Source: an uncultured Collinsella sp.
GTDB taxonomy: Bacteria; Actinomycetota; Coriobacteriia; Coriobacteriales; Coriobacteriaceae
DNA length: 39,126 bases
Direction: 5' to 3'
NCBI GenBank assembly: GCA_900549185.1
Contig: URNM01000005.1
Location: forward strand, 1-39,126
Each line of letters begins with the position of its first letter. The first letter of the stretch is position 1. A program made the position numbers and the translations under genes. A model generated the notes under the pieces. The model worked only from the letters and a program-made list of their open reading frames with translations. It ran no database searches and had not been told where the DNA came from. This document shows, piece after piece, positions 7,083 through 17,123 of this stretch.

Positions 7083-8531
7083 TTAATGCACGAGGCGGTA
7101 GAAATTCATCGATGCCGCACCCTCGGCGTGCAGCTCCATCGCCGGAACCGCCGGCGAATAGGTACGGCTCGTAAGTGCCGCCTCGCCGCCATTTGCAAAA
7201 ATCTCGACCATCGTAGTGTCCGAAAGCACGCGTAGGTCGCGAAGCTCGCCGAGCTCAATCGACCTCTGGTCGCGCCCATAGCCTTCGTCACCCATATCGA
7301 GGGTAAGCATCCCGTCCGTATAACGCACAAAGACACCCTTGCGGATTTCGAGCTCGACCATCTTGGCGCCCTCACAGGAAACCACAAGATCAAACAGGCG
7401 GCCCGGCTCCTCAACGGTTTCACCGCCTGTCGCGCGAACGCAGTCGCCGCGCATCTTCTCAATCTCGTGCGCCGGCTGCTGACAGAGCTTACCATCGCGT
7501 ATGCTCAGCTCTCGCGGCACCGTCAACGCGCACTGCCACCCGCGTGCCACCGTCGGGTTTTCTGCCGTCGCATCGGGGCAACCAGACCACCCGATCATCA
7601 AACGCCGACCCGCAGCATCCTCAAAGGACTGCGGTGCGTAGAAATCAAAGCCGGCATCGACCATCGGGGGCATGCCCTGCCCGGTGATCTTAAAGCTCGG
7701 CGCCTCCCAATCGGCCTCGACGGAGAACCACACGCACTGGTGCGGATTGCGGTAACGCCAACCATCGGCGGGCACGCCCTGCGGACAGCAAACGAGAATT
7801 AGCTCGCCATCAAGCTCAAATAGATCAGGGCACTCCCACATAAAACCAAACTTCTCGCCCAGCTCAATGCGCGTCGCATAGCTCCAGCCCTCTAGATCGC
7901 TCGAGGTATAGACAAGCACACAGCCACGGTCGTCTTTCGTACGAGCGCCCAAAACCATGTAGTAGATACCATCGTGCTCAAGGATCTTGGGGTCGCGTAC
8001 GTGCGTACCGATATCGTCGGGGTAATCGACCGGCCCAACAGCCATATGCTTCTCGCCCAATTCGTCAGGATTCTCGGCAACCATATGAATTTGGTTTTGC
8101 TCACGGCCCGTCAACACGTAGTCGTAATCATCGCGGTCAAAATGCTTGACGTTACCGGTATAGAAGTAGTGAATCTTGCCGTCGTGTACAAAGGCAGAAC
8201 CAGAATACGCTCCGCTCGAATCCAAATCGGAATCGGGGAACAGCACAGGGCCGCAATTCTCGTACGTCACAAAATCCTTTGTTGTCAGATGATTCCAAAG
8301 CACTGGACCGCCATGCGCAGCATCGAATGGATCGTATTGGTGATAAATGTGATACGTATCACCGATCTGCACCAAACCGTTGGGGTCGTTGAGCCAGCCA
8401 AGCTCAGGCTCCACATGGAACAGGAGCCTATCGGGGTCGGACGCGATGCGACCTGCCGTCTCATCCTGTCCGGCACGCCACTGCCCATAGTCCGTGCGCG
8501 TCACCTTATTTTTTTGATTAAACATCGCCAT
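7083..8531 (-). CDS. GH32 beta-fructofuranosidase / sucrose-6-phosphate hydrolase
   Basis: A 482-residue glycoside hydrolase family 32 enzyme: five-bladed propeller then a C-terminal beta-sandwich (from about residue 340). Catalytic signatures: WLNDPNG at 46-52 with nucleophile D49, RDP at 179-181 with D180 as transition-state stabiliser, and WECPDLF with acid/base E233. No signal peptide, so it acts in the cytoplasm, consistent with hydrolysis of fructosides phosphorylated by the adjacent PTS. It is 95 bases downstream of the EIIBC gene, with a hairpin between them, and is the last gene of the locus. ScrB-type sucrose-6-phosphate hydrolase is the best guess; a short fructo-oligosaccharide substrate cannot be excluded. 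Confidence 0.92.
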   Translation of the reverse strand: MAMFNQKNKVTRTDYGQWRAGQDETAGRIASDPDRLLFHVEPELGWLNDPNGLVQIGDTYHIYHQYDPFDAAHGGPVLWNHLTTKDFVTYENCGPVLFPDSDLDSSGAYSGSAFVHDGKIHYFYTGNVKHFDRDDYDYVLTGREQNQIHMVAENPDELGEKHMAVGPVDYPDDIGTHVRDPKILEHDGIYYMVLGARTKDDRGCVLVYTSSDLEGWSYATRIELGEKFGFMWECPDLFELDGELILVCCPQGVPADGWRYRNPHQCVWFSVEADWEAPSFKITGQGMPPMVDAGFDFYAPQSFEDAAGRRLMIGWSGCPDATAENPTVARGWQCALTVPRELSIRDGKLCQQPAHEIEKMRGDCVRATGGETVEEPGRLFDLVVSCEGAKMVELEIRKGVFVRYTDGMLTLDMGDEGYGRDQRSIELGELRDLRVLSDTTMVEIFANGGEAALTSRTYSPAVPAMELHAEGAASMNFYRLVH

Positions 8532-8549
8532 TGGCTTTCTCGTCTATAG

Positions 8550-8587
8550 GGAAGGACGCTCGACTCACACGAGCCGAACGCCCTTCC
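8550..8587 (-). other. Intercistronic stem-loop between EIIBC and GH32
   Basis: GGAAGGACGCTCG (8550-8562) and CGAACGCCCTTCC (8575-8587) pair over 13 bp with two wobbles; no T-run follows. It may tune the relative mRNA stability of the two genes. Confidence 0.5.
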
Positions 8588-8626
8588 TCAAATGGACTTA
8601 TCCTCAGATTACGCCGAACGGCTCAA

Positions 8627-10078
8627 CTAGAAGCTAACGTCGAAGCCAGCGCCAGCGCCCTCTTCATCGGTGGTCGGCACGCCCTTTGCCTTGTTGTAGG
8701 CAAAAATCAAGACGATCGGCACGATAAAGGCGATGAGATTGCCGGCCACATACCACACGAGCGTCTCGGGCGTAACGATGAGCAGGCCAAGCACACCGGT
8801 CAGACCCTGACCGATAGCGCGCACCTCAAAGAGCTTCACGAAGGCACCGCCGCAGCCTGCACCGATGCAAGCGCAGACGAACGGGATGATCGAGTAGCGC
8901 ATGTTTGCAGCAAAGATTGCGGGCTCGGAGATACCGACCAGCGTCGGGATAAAGGACGACATACAGATGTTGCGCTCTTTGGAATGCTTCTTGTGAATGA
9001 GATACATGCCGATGGCGCCGCCGCCCTGGGCGATGATGGAAACCGACCAGATGGCCTGGATGTAGTTGAAGCCGGTCGTGGCAACGAGGTTGGCCTCAAT
9101 ACCCTGGATGAACTGATGTGTACCGGTAACGACGAGCGGCTGCAGGAACGCGGCGAAGACAAAGGCGCCAAAGACGCCCATCCTGTTGTACAGGACATCG
9201 ATTACGCCAGCGAGGACGTCGCCGATCAGGTTGCCGAGCGGGCCGAACACGGTGAACAGGGCGACGTTAGCTAGAATCAGGGTAACGGTCGGGACAAAGA
9301 CGAACGAAACGACCTCGGGGATGTACTTCTGGGCAATCTTTTCGACCTTGGCCATAAACCAGGCAGTCAGGATTGCAGGGAACACGCCGCCCTGGAAAGC
9401 AACCATGGGAATGGAGAGCGGACCAAAGTTCCAGTACTCAGCACCCGTCGGGTCCATAACGAACGTGTTGCGGTTCATAAGGCTCGGGTGAACCATGACG
9501 ATACCGACGAGGATGCCCAGAATCGGGTTACCGCCAAAACGCTTCACCGCGCTGTACATAACCAGGACAGGCAGGTAGTCAAACGTGGTGGCGATAATGG
9601 CAAAGAAGCTTGCGAGGTTCTTGAGGAACTCGCTGTGGTCGGCAAGGCTGCCCTCCATGCCGAAGAGGCCGTTGGCAACGATCAGCGACTTAAGGCCGAT
9701 GATGATAGCAGCGCCGACGAAAGCGGGAATGATCGGGATAAAGATGTCCGAGAATACCTTGAGGACCGAGAAGAACTTGCCCTTCTTGTCCGCCTCGGCG
9801 CCCTTGACCTCGGAAGCGCTGATCTCCTTAACGCCCGTCAGAGCCATAAACTCATCGTAGACCTTGTTGACGGTACCGGTACCGAAGATGATCATGAGCT
9901 GGCCGCTGTTGTACAGCACGCCCTTGACGCCATCGATGTTCTCGAGCTCGGCCTTGTTGTACTTGCTCGTATCCTTGAGCACCAGACGCAAACGCGTAAC
10001 GCAATGCGTGGCGCCCTCGATGTTCTCCAGACCGCCGACGTTATCGACGACTTGCTGAGACACTACTTTGTAGTCCAT
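8627..10078 (-). CDS. PTS EIIBC component, sucrose/beta-glucoside family
   Basis: A 483-residue phosphotransferase permease. The N-terminal EIIB domain has the phospho-acceptor Cys26 in ATHCVTRLRLVL. The EIIC domain follows after a short charged linker (ADKKGKFF) with about ten membrane segments and the conserved THQFIQGIE motif of the glucose superfamily. No EIIA domain is fused, so a separate EIIA-Glc must donate phosphate. Start ATG 10078 has GGAGAGG three bases upstream; ATG 10090 is less likely. Flanked by two GH32 genes and a LacI regulator, it probably imports sucrose or small fructo-oligosaccharides. Confidence 0.92.
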   Translation of the reverse strand: MDYKVVSQQVVDNVGGLENIEGATHCVTRLRLVLKDTSKYNKAELENIDGVKGVLYNSGQLMIIFGTGTVNKVYDEFMALTGVKEISASEVKGAEADKKGKFFSVLKVFSDIFIPIIPAFVGAAIIIGLKSLIVANGLFGMEGSLADHSEFLKNLASFFAIIATTFDYLPVLVMYSAVKRFGGNPILGILVGIVMVHPSLMNRNTFVMDPTGAEYWNFGPLSIPMVAFQGGVFPAILTAWFMAKVEKIAQKYIPEVVSFVFVPTVTLILANVALFTVFGPLGNLIGDVLAGVIDVLYNRMGVFGAFVFAAFLQPLVVTGTHQFIQGIEANLVATTGFNYIQAIWSVSIIAQGGGAIGMYLIHKKHSKERNICMSSFIPTLVGISEPAIFAANMRYSIIPFVCACIGAGCGGAFVKLFEVRAIGQGLTGVLGLLIVTPETLVWYVAGNLIAFIVPIVLIFAYNKAKGVPTTDEEGAGAGFDVSF

Positions 10079-10102
10079 GTTCCTCTCCATTCCCTTACGA
10101 AA

Positions 10103-10120
10103 TCATAAAACGTTTTGATG
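10103..10120. promoter_or_regulatory. Possible LacI operator before EIIBC
   Basis: AAAACGTTTT (10107-10116) inside TCATAAAACGTTTTGATG, a central-CG palindrome similar to the operators at 11556-11587, placed between the divergent GH32 stop and the EIIBC start. Confidence 0.45.
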
Positions 10121-10123
10121 CCA

Positions 10124-11506
10124 TTACAGAGACGCGATCGTTGCATTTGCGCACTTGAGCGTACCGTCGGTGACCGTCAGCGCCACACCCTGGCCCTGCT
10201 TATTGCAGAAGCGCGCGTTAAGCGCAACATCATCGACAAAGATGGTCGCGATATCGTCGTCAACGACCAGGCGCACATGATGAGTGCCCTCGCCCTTAAA
10301 GAACAACGGACGCTCGAGGCCCATGTTGTTGACCTGGAACCACGGATACTGGGGGGCCGCCGTAAACTCGAGCTTGCCCTCACGCAGGTTGGCGCGGAAC
10401 TCATAGGCAAGACCGGACTCGGCGTCCTCGGCGAGCTTAACCGAGAAGCCGGCAGCGTCACCGGCGAGCTCGATGTCGGCGTCGAGCATATAGGTGGAAC
10501 CGGCATCCGCAGCGAGCACCTGCTCGACCTTGCCCGACTCGCAGGAAAGCTCAAAGGCCTCGACTGCCTTAGCCTCGCCAAAGGCGCCAAGCATGCTGTC
10601 GGGGAGTTTGGTGCCAAGCGTTCCGTCGGCACGCTGAACGATCTCGAGGGGCATAAAGGTGCCACCCCACAGGTAAGAGCTGGGGTCGCCGCCCTCGTCA
10701 CGCGTAGGAACCCAACCAAAGAGAACGCGGCGCTCGCCATCAAATGCGGTACGTGCGGCATAGTACGCGCGGCCATCGAAGGAATCGTCCGCGGGAGTGA
10801 TCCAGGGACCGTTGATAGAGCGAGACATGCGGTAACGGGTCTTGTTGCCATCACTGTACTCAGAGAACACCAGATACCACCAGTCGCCCATCTTAAAGAG
10901 ATCAGGCATCTCAAACATGGTGTACAGGCCCGGATTCCACCAGTCGCCCTGGAACTCCCAGGTATCCAGGTCCTTGGAGGTGAACTTGACCAGACGACCG
11001 GTCATCAGACGCTTGTCCTCGCCCACACGCGTGCCGAGGATGAGCATGTACTCTTCGTTCTCCTCATCCCAAAGCACAAAGGGATCGCGCCAGTTGCGGT
11101 CATCGTAACCCTCCTGGGGCGGAAGCAGCGTCTCGGCGATGTTCTTCTCCCACTTGACGGCGTCGTCACTCGTTGCGTGAAGAAGAACTTGCTTCATCAA
11201 ACGTGCGCGGACCTTATCGCGATTGCAACCAGTGTAGAGCGCATGGTACTTGTCGCCCACCTTAAACACCGTGCCGGCATAAACGTACTGGTCGACCTCC
11301 TCGTCGCCGCCGCGCTCAAGGCTCTCGCCAAAGTCCTTGTAATTGACGAAGTCCTTGGTCGTAGCGAGTGCCCAACCAAACGGCTCTCCGAAAGGTCCGG
11401 GGTTACGCGTGTCGCGCTGATGATAGAGATAGAACGTGCCATCCTCGCCGTACGGCATGATGTCGCCTACCCAAATTCCCTCAGGCTGGTAATACACCTT
11501 ATGCAT
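10124..11506 (-). CDS. Divergent GH32-family glycoside hydrolase
   Basis: A 460-residue cytoplasmic protein related to GH32 but with altered signatures. The usual WxNDPNG is replaced by WVGDIMPYG (residues 12-20), keeping nucleophile D15. RDP is intact (R140-D141-P142), and the acid/base motif is EMPDLF (E199) with Met in place of the usual Cys. A C-terminal beta-sandwich ends the protein. All three catalytic carboxylates are present, so activity is likely, but the loss of Asn and Pro-Asn-Gly around the nucleophile should alter the -1 subsite. Start ATG 11506 follows AAGGAAG by 6 bases. It is the first gene after the operator-promoter. The substrate is unknown; a fructan-derived or other fructoside is inferred from context. 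Confidence 0.85.
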   Translation of the reverse strand: MHKVYYQPEGIWVGDIMPYGEDGTFYLYHQRDTRNPGPFGEPFGWALATTKDFVNYKDFGESLERGGDEEVDQYVYAGTVFKVGDKYHALYTGCNRDKVRARLMKQVLLHATSDDAVKWEKNIAETLLPPQEGYDDRNWRDPFVLWDEENEEYMLILGTRVGEDKRLMTGRLVKFTSKDLDTWEFQGDWWNPGLYTMFEMPDLFKMGDWWYLVFSEYSDGNKTRYRMSRSINGPWITPADDSFDGRAYYAARTAFDGERRVLFGWVPTRDEGGDPSSYLWGGTFMPLEIVQRADGTLGTKLPDSMLGAFGEAKAVEAFELSCESGKVEQVLAADAGSTYMLDADIELAGDAAGFSVKLAEDAESGLAYEFRANLREGKLEFTAAPQYPWFQVNNMGLERPLFFKGEGTHHVRLVVDDDIATIFVDDVALNARFCNKQGQGVALTVTDGTLKCANATIASL

Positions 11507-11549
11507 CCGAGACTTCCTTTCCCACGAGATACTAACTCGGTACATCTGC

Positions 11550-11634
11550 AAGATATGTCAATCGTTTTCATATGTCAAACGTTTTCACATCAATACGTCT
11601 TTTCGCAGTTCCAGTCGTCGGCAAACGGTTGACA
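11550..11634 (-). promoter_or_regulatory. Promoter with LacI operators for the fructan locus
   Basis: On the minus strand TTGACA (11573-11578), a 17-base spacer and TATCTT (11550-11555) make a near-ideal promoter. Two direct operator copies, TGTCAATCGTTTTCA (11556-11570) and TGTCAAACGTTTTCA (11573-11587), 17 bp apart, cover the spacer and the -35. A weaker inverted copy (12/15) is at 11620-11634. Binding of the LacI-type regulator encoded next door would block RNA polymerase. Confidence 0.75.
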
Positions 11635-11690
11635 TATGCCGGCGAACGGTCATCAGAGGCGTTTGAGGAATTCTTTTGGCACGGGATGAA

Positions 11691-12701
11691 CTACGCGGTT
11701 TTGCCCTCAATGAGTTCAACGGGGAGCTTGGTATTCGATTCGGGCTTTTCACCGTTAACAAGAGCGATGATGGATTGCGCCGCGAGCTCTCCGATGCGAT
11801 CGATATCTTGACGAACGGTTGTTAAGTCAGGCATAAACGTCATAGTGCGGCGGGCGCCATCCGCGCCCACGACCTTAATATCGTCCGGAGCGCTCAAGCC
11901 GCGCCGCTTCATCACGTTGAGGCAGATGGCCGCCATCGTGTCGTCTCCCGCAAAGATGCCGTCAATATCGGGGTTCTCATCGAGGATCTTCGCAACGACC
12001 GCACTCTTTTCGTCGTCGGACTTAACGAACTCGACCTCACGGACAAGCACGGGCAAACCGGCCTGCTCCACAACATCGTGGTAGGCATCGGTACGCTTAT
12101 TGGCAGGCATACGCATGCGGCTATTGTTACGCAGGCACAAGATGCGCGAACACCCGTCATCGATCAGGCGACGCGTGGCAAGTTCGCCGATGCCATAGCT
12201 GTCGCTCGCAATCTGAACAGAGGTCTCGCCAAGGTCGCAGTCGATACCAACCAGACTCAAGCCCATCTCGGCATACGCCTCGGCACCGATATTAAGCGAG
12301 TTGACGATGACGCCATCAACCATATTGCGCCGAAGCATATCGATATAAGAACGCTCAAGATCAGGTCGATTGGCGCTATTGCACAGCAACATCTTAAAAC
12401 CGTTTTCGGCCAGGGTACGCTCAACGGCTTGGACCGCTTGGGCATGAAACGGGCTGCTGACATAGGGGACGATCATACCTATTAGATTCAGGCGACCGTT
12501 GAGCATGGCACGGGCGATATCGTTGGGCGTATAGTTGATGCGCTTCATCGCGGCATGGACCTTATCGCGGGTCTCTTGGCTAATATAGCCGCGATTATTA
12601 AGCACGCGAGATACCGTAGTAGGCGAAACCCCCGCCACCGCTGCAACTTCCTTGATGCCAGGCTTAGCCGAATCCTTAGAACGAGCGCCCTCGCGAGCCA
12701 T
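11691..12701 (-). CDS. LacI-family regulator of the fructan/sucrose locus
   Basis: A 336-residue LacI/GalR repressor: N-terminal helix-turn-helix IKEVAAVAGVSPTTVSRVLN with the hinge-helix region ending around TPNDIARAM, then a periplasmic-binding-protein-like sensor domain. ATG 12701 has GGGGGAGGG five bases upstream; the two upstream Met codons precede or overlap that site. It lies directly upstream of the GH32-PTS-GH32 genes on the same strand. Operators at 11556-11587 and one before its own start (12722-12736) suggest it represses both the locus and itself, relieved by a fructoside or phosphorylated sugar. Confidence 0.92.
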   Translation of the reverse strand: MAREGARSKDSAKPGIKEVAAVAGVSPTTVSRVLNNRGYISQETRDKVHAAMKRINYTPNDIARAMLNGRLNLIGMIVPYVSSPFHAQAVQAVERTLAENGFKMLLCNSANRPDLERSYIDMLRRNMVDGVIVNSLNIGAEAYAEMGLSLVGIDCDLGETSVQIASDSYGIGELATRRLIDDGCSRILCLRNNSRMRMPANKRTDAYHDVVEQAGLPVLVREVEFVKSDDEKSAVVAKILDENPDIDGIFAGDDTMAAICLNVMKRRGLSAPDDIKVVGADGARRTMTFMPDLTTVRQDIDRIGELAAQSIIALVNGEKPESNTKLPVELIEGKTA

Positions 12702-12721
12702 AGCACCCTCCCCCATCAACA

Positions 12722-12736
12722 TGTCATACGTTTACA
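12722..12736. promoter_or_regulatory. Autoregulatory LacI operator
   Basis: TGTCATACGTTTACA matches the operator TGTCAAACGTTTTCA at 13 of 15 positions and lies 21 bases before the LacI start codon. Confidence 0.55.
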
Positions 12737-12849
12737 TACGAACAAAGCATACCCCAACAACAGCCAAAGCAAAACGAAACAACACACCCGCAGAAAAGGG
12801 CACGACCCAACCACGAACCCCACGCGCACAAATAATAAGGAGAGTTCCG

Positions 12850-12985
12850 CCTAAAGGGTGACTACACAGGACCCCAGTCGGGCCGCTTTGGGTTACTTCC
12901 CAAAACATTCCGCCGGATGCAAAGGGCTCCGCCGCGCGAAGCGCGCAGCGGAGCCCTTTGCATGTCCGAGGACACCAATTTAATT
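12850..12985 (-). repeat. Nested hairpin element, copy 2 (second element 3' of the glycyl-radical gene)
   Basis: The inner stem is perfect over 16 bp (12917-12932/12948-12963) with a further 5-bp GC tip around GAA. It is flanked by TTCCGC (12908-12913) and CGAGGAC (12967-12973), the conserved core of the family; the outer closing stem is not evident here. A 22-base block at 12850-12871 recurs as a direct repeat at 12997-13018 with three mismatches, marking the left ends of copies 2 and 3. The interval 12737-13137 holds no gene. Confidence 0.7.
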
Positions 12986-12997
12986 TAGCGTGGTTCC

Positions 12998-13141
12998 CTA
13001 AAGGGCGACAACGCAGGAGACCCGGCAAGGCCGGGAGCAATTTGTCTCGCAAACATTCCGCAGCCGCGAAGCGGCGAGGACGTTTGAGAGGCAAAGTGCG
13101 TAGGCCTTACCGGGTCTCCGGTGGGAGTTGAGTCCCTTTAG
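12998..13141 (-). repeat. Nested hairpin element, copy 3 (abuts the glycyl-radical gene stop)
   Basis: Outer arms CTAAAGGG/CCCTTTAG (12998-13005/13134-13141) and a 17-bp pair with one mismatch (13016-13032/13103-13119), then CAAAC/GTTTG around the core, TTCCGCA (13056-13062) opposite CGAGGAC (13075-13081), and a small tip GCCGC-GAA-GCGGC (13063-13075). The outer right arm overlaps the TAA stop of the minus-strand gene at 13138, so the whole element is the 3' UTR start of that mRNA. Confidence 0.75.
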
Positions 13142-13389
13142 AACTTGTCGTGGAAGGTACGCGAAATGACCTCGTCCTGCTGCTCCTTGGTGAGCGTGTG
13201 GAAGTTCACGGCATAGCCGGAAACGCGGATGGTCAGCTGCGGGTACTTCTCGGGGTGAGCCTGAGCGTCGAGCAGCGTCTCACGGTTGAAGACGTTGATG
13301 TTCAGGTGGTGGCCACCCTTCTCGGCGTAAGCGTCGAGCATGTGGACCAGGTTATCGGCCTGAGTCTCGGAAACTTCAGAAACCTTCAT
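13138..13389 (-). CDS. Stand-alone glycyl-radical domain of pyruvate formate-lyase (GrcA-like)
   Basis: An 83-residue protein equal to the C-terminal part of PflB: HHLNINVFNRETLLDAQ, HPEKYPQLTIRVSGYAV and the closing LTKEQQDEVISRTF. The radical-bearing residue is Gly58 in RVSGYA. It has its own start, ATG 13389 with AAGGAG seven bases upstream, and lies 85 bases after the pflB core gene, which ends exactly where this sequence would begin. Unlike E. coli GrcA/YfiD, which rescues a complete PFL, this one seems obligatory, since the core lacks its own glycine loop. PflA (4959-5777) should install the radical here. Confidence 0.93.
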   Translation of the reverse strand: MKVSEVSETQADNLVHMLDAYAEKGGHHLNINVFNRETLLDAQAHPEKYPQLTIRVSGYAVNFHTLTKEQQDEVISRTFHDKF

Positions 13390-13412
13390 AATGTGTCTCC
13401 TTCGATTGATAG

Positions 13413-13473
13413 GCGCCGGCCGAAACCGGCGCGCTAATCAGTAATCGTTATTGTTAGTATAGCACTAACAATA
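13413..13473 (-). other. Two intercistronic hairpins between pflB core and glycyl-radical gene
   Basis: Read along the transcript: a 10-bp AT-rich stem (13449-13458/13464-13473) starting one base after the pflB stop, then a 7-bp GC stem GCGCCGG/CCGGCGC (13426-13432/13413-13419). Neither has a T-run, so readthrough is likely. They could act as mRNA processing or stability elements that set the ratio of the two PFL parts. Confidence 0.65.
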
Positions 13474-13474
13474 G

Positions 13475-15526
<2,052 letters not shown>

Positions 15527-15995
15527 TGTGTAACCACGCTCCTAGTTACGTGTAATGCGGCGTTCTCTCACACCGCTGCTTATTGAATTCTTGAATTTTC
15601 GGTTTGCACTACCGGCTTCTTCCGTTCTTCACCACACGTTGGTGCAGAGAAAAACGTTTGTCCACCTTGGAACTACAACCCAAAAACCCAAGATTTCACC
15701 CGTCTGAGAAGGATAACATAGCGACCCTCTCCATCTGGGCTGTTATATGTTTCTTTTTTTATATCATAAGGGCGTTTTTTACAAACCCGCAGGAAATGAG
15801 AGCGTGAACAACTACCGTTCACCGATTTGTTTGGTATTTTTGCTTGCCTTTGTACGACGTTCACTCTAGCTGTTATGCCAGTTTTAGCAGGGTAAAGTGC
15901 CCCAGAGACCCCATGAAACTGCAGGGCGACCACGGGATTTCCCCCGGGGCCGCCCTGTGGCATGGCTAGTTTTTAGCTTTGATTGCCGCTTGGCA
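15527..15995. other. Intergenic region upstream of pflB and downstream of kdgT
   Basis: No gene seen. It holds an inverted repeat GTGAAC-7-GTTCAC (15804-15822), a possible regulator site, and a 7-bp stem CAGGGCG/CGCCCTG around 15921-15957 with GGG/CCC pairing inside, near the kdgT stop. A smaller repeat CACCA/TGGTG is near 15635-15650. No confident -35/-10 pair could be fixed for pflB. Confidence 0.4.
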
Positions 15996-17015
15996 TTAGG
16001 CGGCTGCGGAGGCCTTGTCGGTCGTTGCCTTGCTATCGCCGTTGCCCTGGCCCTCAAAATGCTTGTGGCACCAGCTGGTGACCAGAGGGGTCAAAATGGC
16101 CGTCACAATAGCGCACGCTGCAACCTGTGCGGTAGCCGTCGCGAGCACCGCACCGCCGTACATTGCCTCGTTGACGCTTGCCATGGCAGCAGGCGTGGCC
16201 ACATTGGCTCCGGCGCAGCTCGAAATGGCCGCACCTGCGACACCCGTACCGCCCGTGAGTTTATCGACCGCGATAACGGGGATAGCAAAGACCACCGAGC
16301 AGATCACGCCGAGCAGAATACCGGGAAGACCGCCATTAATGAGCTGCCCAAAGGTCATGGTCGAGCCCATGGCAAAGAAGACGAGCACGATGATGGCGGA
16401 AAGTGCCGGTGCCATCATCTTCTTAAAGCTGGGGAAGAGGTTACCCAGGATAATGCCGACGACGATCGGCAGGATGGCGCCCACGAGCGACCAGCCGATC
16501 GGAGCCTGACCGGCAGCGCCGAGCACAATCATCGTGACCGGAGGGCCGACAACCAGCGTGGTGATGGCGACGGCGCCACGTTCGGCCTCGTTGCCCATGG
16601 TGCCCATCAGTCCAGCGTACATAGCGTTGTTGGCACCCGTGCAAGCGGCCAGCATTACCATGGCCGAGATGCCAAACAGGTTGTCGTTGAACACATACAG
16701 GATGAGCAGCGACACGGCAACGACCACGATCTGCTTGACGGCGATGATGATGGCACCGCGGGCAGCGGCGGCAGGAGCACTCTTAAACGAAATCGTCGTA
16801 CCGACGATGAGCAAAAAGGCGCCCACGAGCGGGCCTGCGCCCTGCTGGGTCATACCAAGCGTAAAGCTGCCGAGCGTTTTGAACAGGTCGGGGAATAGCG
16901 TGTTGAGCAGGCAGCCCAGCAAAAGCGGCACCAAAATATTGGCACCCGGGATGGAGGACATCTTAAAGAACGGCTCCTTTGCCGCCGGCGCCTCCACCGC
17001 AGTCGATTCACTCAT
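15996..17015 (-). CDS. 2-keto-3-deoxygluconate permease family transporter
   Basis: A 339-residue membrane protein of the KdgT family, with about ten hydrophobic segments, two internally similar halves, and signatures such as ACTGANNAMYAGLMG, TTLVVGPPVTM and SCAGANVATPAAMASVN. KdgT imports 2-keto-3-deoxygluconate, a product of pectin/uronate breakdown, with protons. Start ATG 17015 has AAGGAG six bases upstream; the upstream ATG 17036 overlaps that site. It follows an SDR gene on the same strand after 108 bases containing an 8-bp hairpin (17073-17080/17097-17104). Confidence 0.87.
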   Translation of the reverse strand: MSESTAVEAPAAKEPFFKMSSIPGANILVPLLLGCLLNTLFPDLFKTLGSFTLGMTQQGAGPLVGAFLLIVGTTISFKSAPAAAARGAIIIAVKQIVVVAVSLLILYVFNDNLFGISAMVMLAACTGANNAMYAGLMGTMGNEAERGAVAITTLVVGPPVTMIVLGAAGQAPIGWSLVGAILPIVVGIILGNLFPSFKKMMAPALSAIIVLVFFAMGSTMTFGQLINGGLPGILLGVICSVVFAIPVIAVDKLTGGTGVAGAAISSCAGANVATPAAMASVNEAMYGGAVLATATAQVAACAIVTAILTPLVTSWCHKHFEGQGNGDSKATTDKASAAA

Positions 17016-17123
17016 ATATATCTCCTTTGGATGCATGCGAATCGTAGCCGCATGCGCCTATATCAGAAAGAAGGCGACGGTCCCGAGTCGCAGGAGCCGT
17101 CGCCGAATAATCATCGCGGGGTA

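Noticed and set aside
10115..11632. 505-codon open frame on the plus strand
   Set aside because: Antisense to the divergent GH32 gene; no recognisable domain and no ribosome binding site.
7083..12701. Missing fructokinase or EIIA as sign of a broken locus
   Set aside because: Many actinobacterial PTS loci use unlinked EIIA and fructokinase; all genes present look intact.
13390..13474. Frameshift or sequencing error splitting pflB
   Set aside because: There are 85 bases between stop and start, two hairpins and an independent ribosome binding site; no single indel would fuse the frames.
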